Positions 46,701-58,700 of a stretch of DNA of 64,000 nucleotides are shown one piece after another. Origin of the DNA: Amaurobius ferox (taxonomy: Eukaryota; Arthropoda; Arachnida; Araneae; Amaurobiidae); assembly GCA_951213105.1 (NCBI GenBank), contig OX578152.1, positions 98,864,568 to 98,928,567 on the forward strand. The letters run 5' to 3'. Each line of letters starts with the position of its first letter. Position 1 is the first letter of the stretch. Position numbers and translations under genes: made by a program. The notes under the pieces were generated by a model. That model searched no databases. It saw only the letters and a list, made by a program, of their open reading frames with translations, and was not told the DNA's origin.

Positions 46701-49700
46701 TAAAAAATATATTCTATGTTTTATTGGGTATTAGATTTAGTTTTAATATAATCTAAGCATTGCATTTTATCTTTCAGAAAATATTTTGCAACTGTTTGAG
46801 CAGAATTTCGGCGAAAAATGTGTGCCGCGAAAGTTAACAAAGCGCGGATAGGGCAGAAGATTTACTGACACTCACCCTTAAGTTTAAAAAAATTTTATAA
46901 ATTTTTTAGAGTTTTAAAAATTTGTATCATTTTTTAAAACTCAACTAAACCATTATAATGAAGATCTGATATCAACAGGAATAATCAGCCGTATTTTAAA
47001 CTTTTTAATTGATATAAATAAGGAATATTCAATAATTATACATAAATAGTATATGAAAATTCTCTTGTTTGTCTTAGGTCAAAAAAGCTATTACCAAAAG
47101 AGTAACCAATATGATCAAGAACGAGTATAGCGTTCAAGAAGCTGTTACCCTGGCCGTTGACAAAATGCAAGAAAAGGTAAATCATAATATATGTAATTTA
47201 CCTTTTAAATTTTTTATGTAAATAATATTTTCACTGTTATTGTCATAATGTGCATAAATGAGTTTGCTGTTTGTCTGATTTAGGAATTTGTGGTACAAAG
47301 TAGTTGCTTAAACTGCTGCATATTAGTACCTGGGAATGAAAGCAACATATAAATCAAATTATAACCATACTAACCAAAAGCCAGGCTTGCGCATATAAAG
47401 TATGCGAGCTGTGAAAGCTTTCAAATTAAAACTTAATTTATCAAATAATTATGAAGTTAGAAGAAAAAAAAATAATTTCAATATTTGAGAATACTAATAT
47501 AGAACAGCATAAGTTTCTGGAATTTGAATATTAAATTAAACAAATTAGAATATAGGAAAACGAGGAAATCAAAGTAGCACATTTAAATCGAAAAATCGTA
47601 TTTAATATACAGGAGCACTTTTAAATCATAATGCATATAAGTGCATACGCTTTGATTGTTACAGTTTGATTAACAGTTAGGTAGTTGTTTTGAAATAATT
47701 ACAGGTTACTGTTATTATATAGTTAAAATTAACACTATAATTCATTTCCTATACTATTTCACAGAATGCACTAGTTGTTTTGGTAAAATTAAAAGCTAGA
47801 AAAAAATTAAATAATGTATTAAATAAAATTATCCTATGATGCATAGTATAAAAATACTTTTCAAATGAAAAACTATAATAACGAATAGTTTTATTTGATT
47901 CCTGTAACAGATTTTCTACCGTCTCTACCACTGAATATGTGATGTTTGTATTCAATATATGCATTCCATATTGGAGGGCGTCATAAATAAGAAAAATATT
48001 TGAATTATAGAAATTAATAGTTTTTTGTAAATCTTGCTTAGATGAATTTAAATTTCAATATCCATTAAAATGTTAATTATTTCATACTATTTTTTACATA
48101 TCTTGAGAGATATGTAAAAAATATAATGAACTGATAGATTCACAACGATTGGTAAAAATTATGACTAATATAAAATATATCTTTGAAATATAAAATATGG
48201 ATATATTTCATAGCTTTCCATATATTTACATAAAAAAATATTGCTTTTTCACATTTGTGTATAAACTTTACATTGTATGTTTATGTGATCCAGTGGGTGG
48301 CTTAAGAAGACATGTACTGCTTTATGTAAACTTGATTTTCATTTTGAAAGATAATGATTAAATTCTCCTTTGACTCGGTGGTCACTAAAATAGCTTGACC
48401 ATAAGTTGGCCACAGAGGCATAGCAAGAGGGGAGCAGATGGGAGTCAGTAAGGATGCCAGAATGTGGTATATTTAGGTTAAATAATCTTTTTACTAAAGA
48501 AAAAAAGGTGTTAATGTTAAAATATATATTTTTATGAACCCAAATGAAAGAACAGATTAATATACATATTGAGTTCTCAAAGGAGGAATTGTTGATTAGG
48601 TAATAATGAGAAATAATTATTATAAATAATTATTTTCATGATTAAAGAAATGAGCAGTTAGGTGGTTTTCAGCTGAATAGTGGCTAGGTATTAATGCAGA
48701 ATAAAAAATCATTTTTGCAGTTGAAGAAAATGGTCAGTCAGGTGGTACTCTGGTGAATAGTGACTATTTATTAATGAGATATAAATAAATTTTCTAGCAA
48801 CTAATGAACTGAATGTTTTTTTTCTATGCAAATTATATTCTCTTATCTACATAATTTGCTTTAATAATTAATAAACAGAATATTTGAAACTGATTTCATG
48901 GGCTCTGAATGTTTTATGAACTAGCTATGAATATTTTATAAATGCTTTGGTTTACTTTTTTTATATTTTGAATTACTAATTTGCTGGTATTGCATTATTA
49001 TTAATTGCATACATTTGAAACTTTTTCCCAAATACATTCTATATAAATCCATTATGCATTCAGTTATAAAATTTGATACAGGGATATATGCACAAAGCAT
49101 CTTAGAGCGATTTAAAAAAAAAATTGAAGTTATTTTCTGTTTAAGCAGAATTTTAATCAATTTTCACACCAATTTGTTTGTAGCAGTCATGAAACATTTT
49201 TTTTCACAGTTTCAATCTTAATGTATGTTTTTGTGGTGTTAAGCAAAATCCATTCCAATGTTGCAAAATTTAAAAGTTCTAAAATCATAAGATTTTAGAA
49301 TTTTAAGGATTTCTCCTTCCTGAAAATAAATATTATTTGTCTGCCTGACATGACAATTTCTTAATTTGACAATACACATTTCATTTGAGAAATGTTTGCA
49401 TATAAGTGCTGCTTAATTATAACGTATTTGGAGTACATTTTTTATTTATTTTGATAGGGGATTGAAATTACTTTTGAGTCTATTATTTAGTGATATTACT
49501 TGCATAAATGTTGACATTATTCCTGGTTATATTTAGACTAGCATGATTGTTTGAGTTTGCTGTAATAGAGAAAGTAAGTCATCTGTTGGACACATCAGTT
49601 TTTTAATAATGGGAGGAACCCCCTTCCCCAGGTTTAAATTTACCATTGCATAGATTAACTAGAATTTATCTAATTCAGTAGGCATAGACTAACAGCAATT

Positions 49701-52700
49701 TAACTACCATAATTTTTTTCACAAGAGACATCTTATATGAGATTAAAAGAAAAAAAAATTTATGAGTGTGGTCATGTGGTTGATATGCTGATATTTACTT
49801 TCCCTACTATACATGGTAATTTATATAGAGAAAGGATTGTAACCGCGAATGTTTTCGAATTCGAAATTTTGACTGTAATCTGCAGTTATGTAGTTCCAGG
49901 ATCCTTCTTTTCTATGGTAGTATTACTGCACTGTCATTCAACATTAACTTTGATTGTGCATTCCTTGTCTTTACTTTCAGACATACTTTCTTACATATTT
50001 ATTTATTTTTGAATACATCGAAAAATGCATATTTTTGGTAATCTTAATTCTTATTTTATTGCATCTAAAAATGGAAGATTAGCATAATTCTATAGTTTGG
50101 CAGAAATATGGATGTATACCTGTGCAGTCTATTTTTTTTTTTTTTTTTGTTTATTTACTCTATTTTTTGATTTTCTGTAAATTTCACACAAAAGCATAAA
50201 ATTTGAGATTTTCGACCCCACTGGCCAATGGCTTCATTCTTTGGTTTGGTTGCTATGCACTGAGTTTTGTAGTTGATATTACAACCTGTCCGTTTCTATG
50301 GGAAGCAGTGACATATTTATAGTAAAAGTGTTGTTGGGTTTTCTGGCAGACGATAAAGATAAAATGGCAGATATTTGTGGAAACAGATAACAGTTGTTTA
50401 TCTAATGAAGTAAATTTTATATATCGGTTTTTTAACTTTAAATTTAAAATGTATCATTCTAATTTGTTTAATATGGTATTATATTATCACTTTGAGTATT
50501 GTTCTAGAAAATGACAAAATTCCGATGAAGTATCACTGAGATAGCATTTAATATTACCTTATTTTCATGTGTGATTTATACAGCAGTTAATTTTATCTTT
50601 GATTTTAAAAAGTGGGCGGGGCATGATTATGCTTTCTGAAAAATTGAATGAATGAATTCAATAAATCCCTATTTTAAATCCCTGGCAATACACCTGGTAC
50701 ATTTTCTAGTTTGTAATACTTTACATGTTACTTGAGCAGCCCTGCCATCTGTTACGTGTTTTTTTTTTTATCATATTTTGTGCGATAACTCAAGCTGTAG
50801 TATGATTTTGCCACCAAATATACGATTTCAATAAAAACTTATGTTTTACTTCATTTTTTTTCCCCTTTTCAAACAGAACTAGGGAAAACTTTCTGTGTAA
50901 TTTTTATCTTCTCCTTGAAAGATTTTTTCTTGGAGAGGCTTCCAATTTCACGTAATAAATTCCTTATTCTGTTGAAATTTTGAAAAAGCGAAGTCAGCCA
51001 CATATGGTGGTTTAAATAAAAGTTTTAAATTTATTAATGGTTGTTATTTGTGAAATTCAATGTTCTTTTTTTTTTAATGTAAGAAATAAACCTAATGCTC
51101 ATATTTCCTTACATTTAATTGAAATCAAAAATCCATGAGCTATAGTTTAATAGTTCCATATTAATACATTTTCCTTAAACATTAATATGTTTTTTTTTTT
51201 TAAATTTAATGATGTTAAATGTTGAATTTAATAATTAACAACATAAAAGTGTGTGTTGATTTGGTTTAATTAGTATCTCAATAAAATCTCAATATAGGTA
51301 AAAAAAATACCTACATTCTGATTATGAATATACAGGGTGTATATAAACTGTTTTGACAAAATAAGAGGGGTGATAGTACCCATCAAGACGAACAATATTT
51401 ACACTGGAACCTAGGGTCGCATTTCACTCTAAGTGTCAGAAAAGCGTAAAGTTAAAGTTGAACTTTCAACAGTGAAAATTAGGAGAATTAATGTAATCAT
51501 AAGTTGCACAATCCTATTTATTTACACCAGAGAAAGACTCAAAAGTAGATGCTGAAAGTGATGGCCAAGGGTGCCTTTGCACAATACACAATGGTGAATG
51601 AATGACTGGCACACCCTTTCGAAGACACCTGGTGTTGTGTTTATCTTGTCCATTGCAACAATGATTCTCACTGCGAAATTTTGTACGGAGTCCACAGGCG
51701 CCTCGTATGCCAATGATTTTATGTGCCCCCAGAAGAAGTCCAGGGGGTTGAAATCTGGTGAGCTTGGAGGCTAAGCCACAGGTCCACTACGTCCAATCCA
51801 CTGTCCGGGGTATGTGGCATTCAAGAATTGTCGGATGACTAGAAGTGACGGTGATGCTCTGGAGATGTGATACTTCTTCGGCACGACAGCTTTGTCGTCC
51901 GAAGTGATGACTTGTGCCTGTTGGACGTGTTTCGAAGTTACTCTTTTCTGACACTCAGAGTGGAATAGGACCCTAGGTTCCATAGTAAATATTGTTCGTC
52001 TTGATGGATATTATCACCCCTCTTATTTTGTCGAAAACAGTTTATATACACCCTGTATATGGCTGAAAGAGGCTTCAAACATTATCACCACATGCTGTGT
52101 TATATTTTTTGGTTCTAAGAGGAGGGAAGGTGTGCTGGTTTAAATGCTATTATATGAATATGAAAGAATTTTAATTGAAACCTAAAGCAGATTTCATTCT
52201 GGAAAATGTAAGATAATTTCATTTTTTCAGAAAACAAGTCCCTTATCATATGAATTTTGTATTTAAAATTTTGAAAGGTAGTTTTTGTACAGTATAGTTG
52301 GTAGTTCTTGTTTTTGTATTACACATTATTGTTGGTAGTTACCTTACACCTTTCTGGTAGGTCGGACGGTCTTGGTATCAACAACAACATTATTGTTGGT
52401 AGTTTTTGTTTTAGTATTACACATTTATGATATTTTATTCCATTTTAGCTCATGTGCTGTGGAGCTACCAGCATTAGTGATTGGTCTAATTCCAGTTTCA
52501 ACAACAAGAACAAAGAAACATCTCTTTTGGATCGAGTTATTCAAAGTGCAGCTTTTAAGGTTCCTCAGTCTTGCTGTATCTCTAAAGACAGTGGAGAGTG
52601 TGATACAGCTACTAATATTATAGCAGCCAACACATTTACAAGCCAACTTTACTCGGACGTTAGTATATTTATTTTTACACAGTAACATGTACTAGAATTT

Positions 52701-55700
52701 CCTTTTGGGGGAGGGGTTGAGTATGGCAAAACTGCATTCATGAAAATTCTATAAAAGGCTATAAATTGTAGAATCTGGAAGATTCTCAAGTCATAAAACG
52801 TAGTAAAGTATTTGGAATTTGTTTGCATTTTGTAAATTGCTGAAATTAACTTAATGAAGCCTGTGGGTATTCTGTCTGTAATTAATTTTAAAAACTGTTT
52901 ATTCATGGGGTATACTACAATAAAAAACAACACTCAATCACTGCGTGCATTGTCACAAAACAGAGGCATTATAATATCCATTGTAAATAAAATAAAAATT
53001 AGCCCTATATCCAACTTCATTTTCAATATCTGATGTCATATGCAACGTAAAGTGTCAGAATTCTCCATTGTTGCAAACAAGTTAAAAATGTGTCCAATAT
53101 CCAGCTTCATTTTCAGTATCTGATATCATATGCAACATAGAACTTCAGAATACTGTTCTTTATATATAGATGACATTCTCTAAACATGATTTGGAGAATC
53201 CGAAAATAAAAAAATTCTTTTAATTGGAATAAAGAGATTTTAGATTAGTAAAAAAAATTTTTCAAGGGCAAAATGTAATAATAAAATCACAATTGCTTAG
53301 ATGATTATCTAATGACATAAAGTTGGAATAAAATTGGAAATGTTCACATGCTGGAAAGGGGAAATTAAATTGTGAATCCGTAAAATTTTCTGTCTAAAAA
53401 TCAGTAATATAATTCAAAGTTGTCTAGAATTCAGAGCTTCATGTATAGCTGTATGGAAAGAGGGAATTTTCAGAAAATTCTCTATGTGCAGAATGTGGAA
53501 ATGAAGTTATACTTAATCAGTATATTATCTTAGATGCAAGAAATGGGAATAAAATTGTAGAATTGCCAACAGTTTTTAAAGTGCTATATATGGGATTTAT
53601 TATTATTTTTTTAATTAGAATATTATTGGAGATCTGTTAAAGAATCTCAATACCCATCATTAAAGGAGTATCAAGGTAGCATAAAATGCTACTGGAAACT
53701 ATTACATTTGTGTTACTATTGAAATTATTTATTTTTATTGTGGTATATTAAGCCTCCCCCTCCCCCCCCAAACTATGAAAAATATAGTTTGCTACTTCTA
53801 GCATACTTTTAAACACTTTGGGAGCATTTCCCTTTAATCTGACATTAAATACAAATTAATGATACATTTTATAAAAGAAAAATTTGTAAACTGCAGCCTA
53901 AATCGATTACATATTTGACATTAATTTTTAAATATTTTTAAATTTAAAGTTATAAAATAAATTTACAACTTTAATATATTTTACTTTCCTGAATTTTTTC
54001 ATAGTGGGCAGAATATCTGCTATTTCAGAGAGCAGAGTAATAGGTGAAAGTAACGGGCAAAATGCCCACTACTTTCACTAGTAAATATAATTCTGTCTTT
54101 AAAAACTCTCTAAATTTTAAAGTGAAACATGTATGGAAACTCATGAAGGCTTGTGTATTGTATCAGACTTGTAAGGAAAAGCATGGAACTTTCATAGAAA
54201 AGGACTCTGTGAGGTTGTACCCTTCACACTGCTCTTAGACTACTCTTGGTTTTTAGTTTATTTAAAGCTTTCATTGGAAAGATTAAAGTGAAAATATCAA
54301 TATATTTTAATAGCAGATGCACCCAGTGTCCTCTAAAAAAAAAAAAAAAAAAAAAATGTTTTTATTTAACTTGTTTAATAGCTTGTTTTGTTGGATGAAA
54401 AATATGACTTGCAATTTCTTGGTTAATCACTTGTTCGTTAGTTTTGCTTAAATAACTATATTTTATACATAGAGATATAATTAACTACATTGAGTCAACT
54501 GACTTTTGACTCCTAAATGGAAGCCCAAGAGCCACACAAATCAATTATAAAATTATGTATTGCTTTATTCAATAAAATTTCGTTGATTGCTTAATATTAG
54601 ATAACAGAATTAAGAGAAAATGTTCCAAGTCAATTATTGTTAACTTAATTTTCTAAAATAGTGAATTTTCATAAATATGGTGATATTATCATAAATTTGG
54701 CAACATTTTTGTCAATAGGATAACTATTCTTCAAAAGACACCAAATGTGTTGCAAAGTCACCAAAATTGTTATCAAGTGTTAAAGACAGGCATAGGGAAG
54801 TACTTTTCTTATATATAATTAATTATATATGCCCAAACTTACTGTATTACATTGAGAGAAAAAAAAATAATACTAAATAAAATAACATTTAAAAATGATT
54901 TAAATTTAATTGTTTCATTATAAATCCTAAAATAAGCTCAATGGTTTTAGACAACCCTCCTTCAACAATAAGTGTTGCTGGACATATCACAATCAAAAAG
55001 ATTGTTCTTCAATGATATCAAATAATAAGCTTTACCACATGTTATGTGATCTTTTTTTTAAAATATTTAAATCACTTTAATTACTTTGCACTCTATTTCA
55101 CACATCAGAACATTAAATGCAACACAGGTTTATTTAAAATCATAGTGTGTGGAAGTTAAAAAAAAAAAAAAAATTGCCCCATGGACTTAGCATTGTGACT
55201 TTTGATCTTGAATGAATGAATGATATGAAGGTGGGTGGCTCCAGAAGAGCCTAGCACATCGACCAGAGGTCTATTGTACTACCCCAAAAAGAAAATGAAG
55301 ATCCCTAAGAAAAGAGACCAGTAGCCGATGCGAAAATAAGCAGGCACTTGACAGGTATGTCGTTCAGCTCCCAGGGTTCAATCACATGACGACCAATGTG
55401 TTCGAATCTGTGAGCAGAGTAGGCCTCACATTCACATAGAATGTGAGCGACTTTTGATCTTAATTATCTCAGTCTGCAGATCAAATTTTAAAATTTGGAC
55501 TTTGTCATGACCTGTAACTTGGTGAGTTTTATAAATGCTCTAAATATTGTGCAAATCGGTCATAGTCGCTGAGAAACAGCATCAAAAAGAGAAATATATT
55601 TGAGTCAATGGCAAGGATGCTCCGTTCTTATCTTGCTATGCTTCAGTCAATAATATTACTGAACACCTCTGTATACATATTGTTGCACATCTTTCCAGTC

Positions 55701-58700
55701 GGGACATAGACAAAAAAAAATAAATAAATAAAATAAAGTGGACTGCCAGTTCTTGAATATTTCACATACATGTAATATATGAATTTCTGTCTGAAGCTTG
55801 AAACAGAAATATACATACTAAAAAAATCAATGTGTTTACATTAACATCCTGCATTCAACTATTATTCTGAAGGCTCAACAATGTTTAATATTTGTTTTAA
55901 TATTTAGCATCCAGATTTTTGCAAGGTTTGAAGAATACTCAATTTTGTGTCTGTTAAAATATCATTGTAAATGCACACACACACACACACAAAAAAAAAA
56001 TCTGAGGATAGTAACCATTGAAATTACTTTATATCCATTTCTTTAATCTATAAGCTCCATGATTTTTGAGATTATCTATATATGTTGAGGTTGAAATTTC
56101 AAAAAACAATTTTTTAAGTTTTCGGAGCCTAAAATTTCTCAAGCTTTTGAGCATATGTTTAACACCATCTTGTCAGATGGTATATAATTCATTGAGGTTA
56201 AAGTTAATATAAGAATTCTTACCAATTTTCTGCTTTTGGTGGTTTTGAAGCCCAAGATTCTGGCTGTCTCCTGAATTTATGACAAACCTTCCTGGTATAA
56301 AGACAAATCTATTGATATGGAATATGTTGGATTACAGTATGATGATTTTTTAGGTTTTATAGTGGATAAGTACTTTAAATATGCATATATAGATTCAAGT
56401 TCCTAAATGGTGAATTATATGAATCCTTAGAGCAGTGATTCCTAACTTGTTCTGTTTGGAGGAATGCTTAACTATTTCACAAAATTACGGAGAGCCCCTA
56501 TTTAGCTGACAGATATTGGGTTCAAAATGGTAAATTACAAAATAGATATATAAAACTGTAGAGTTAGTTCATAAATAATAAATAACTTGCACTTTTGAAT
56601 GAAATATTACAAGAGTATTTATGAGGGTGTGACAACCCAGTGGTTAGCGCATGGGAATTACACTCAGACAGCCTGGGTTCGATTCCCGCCACTGCCAAAA
56701 CTGCTGCCGTGTTCATGCGAAGTACGATCATATTAAATATGTGGGTCCATAAGTTCTTCCGAGAGGTTTGTGATAGGGGAAGGAAAGTACAGTCTCTGTG
56801 GATGTCTCCCCCACTGGGTTCCGGTCTAAATTGGATGGCACTTCCCGGCCGTCCAAACAGATACCTTATACGTTTCTGGTAGGACGGACGGTCTGGGTCG
56901 AAGAAGAAGAGTATTTATGGCCTATTTCTATTTATTAATTACTATTAATGAAAAAATGCCAAATATTTTTGCTTTACATTTGGTGTACTAGTTACAAACA
57001 AATATTGTGTATATATTTTGTAATAATTTTGTGTTAATATAATTGTTCTCCATAAAATTGTTAACAAAAAATATTTCATTTTATTGTTTTATGATACATT
57101 CACAATTTCATATATTGTGATTAAGTAAATATATTTTAACTGGTTTGATATTTTTCTATTATTAGATGACTTTTTTTTTTATCATTTTTATCTGGCAACT
57201 CTGTAAGTAGTTGGCAAAAGAAAGAAATATTGGTAATGTTTATTACTGCCAACTGAATTTTTTGTCCCTAAAAACATTCCCTGTGTTTCAACAATCTTTG
57301 TCATCTCAAGTAAAACTGTCATTACCTAACTCTTTCCAGACGTGCCCGCGCGTCGACTGCAAACTTGCAATCAAGGACGGCCGTCATGCATTCGCGTCTG
57401 AGAAAACTTTACCCTAAAAGACGGCGGTCACGGATTTCGCCGCGTTTTCGTATGGAACTTTATTATTTGTCTACTAGATGGTGTTAAATGTCCATGCGAA
57501 TAACTCCAATGTATTTTGCAGATACTTGACCTTGGCATAGGAGGATCCAATTAATCATTTCTCCATTTGGAGTGGTGTAACATGGTTTTGTAATATAAAC
57601 AAATAGAGCACTTCTCCTAGCATCAGCTATTTTATAATTGAGTTCTGGTTCTCGTTTTGATTTTAGCTAAATGATTTTGTTGGTGAATCATAGGAATTTA
57701 AGAGAGTATTTTTTTCAAAGTTTGGGTTTTAGAGGAATGTGCGGCAGTGAAATAATTTGTTTATTTCGGATAAAAGAATGGAAGCAACTAACAAGTATTT
57801 TGTATTGAGATTTGTATGAAAAATATATATCAAATAGAAAATAAATATTTCTTTTATTCCTGAAAAAAGTAGATTTCTGTGTTGAATAGGTGATTTTTAG
57901 TGAATTTTTTTCGAGAGTTAGGCTTAGTGAAAAAATTAGCCATCCTTTGGGCCACGGCAGTTTCGGAATGCTGCCATCCAGAAAGGGTTAAATGTTAATT
58001 ATCACACAAATATTTAACTAAGTGAAACTTTCAAAATTATTCATAGTTTATTTAATAGATTACATTAAAATCTTATTAATTTAAATTTTTTTTACTCAAT
58101 TACGAAAGAAGTAACTGTTAGCTTTAACAAATTATTGCAACGCTCCAAGCATGATCTCTTAGTCCCAGGGTTTCATTGAACCCTGGTTAAGAATCTTTGC
58201 CTTCGAGATTCATAGAACTGCTGCAGGGGACTTGTGCAAATGATCCTGCACAAAGGAAATCCATGTGTATAGAAGAAATTTATTTTCAGATAGTTTGAGA
58301 AATATGTTAATGACATAAAACAATAAGAAATTCTAAACTGTTGTTTATATATGCAGTAATGGGTACCTATTAAAAATCATGGAATAACTTATATGTGTTG
58401 TATTTCAATGAGTAAATATAGTGAAATCACACATCAGGAAACAGTCAGGAGGGATACGAGTATTGTACTCATAGTACCATGGCCACCAATTTTAAGAATC
58501 AGTGGTTATAGGAATTGTCAGTTTATAAGAATCAAAGCAATAGTCACAATCTATTTTAATGTAGTAGTGGGTACCTATTAAAAATCATGGAATAACTTTT
58601 AAATATAGTGAAATCAGTATAGTGAAATATAGTGAATTATACTTAAATATAGTGAAATCACACCTCAGAAAATAGTCAGAAGGAATAAAGGTATCATAGT

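Larger units (their letters stand above)
56435..58198. mobile_element. Element with CAGTGATTCCTAAC-type ends hosting two insertions, intron 5
   Basis: CAGTGATTCCTAAC at 56435 pairs with GTTAAGAATCTTTG ending at 58198, a form typical of hAT-type MITEs. Inside are a SINE (56624-56906) and a separate MITE (57330-57990). A diverged relative without the SINE is in intron 1 (38640-39065). Confidence 0.55.
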
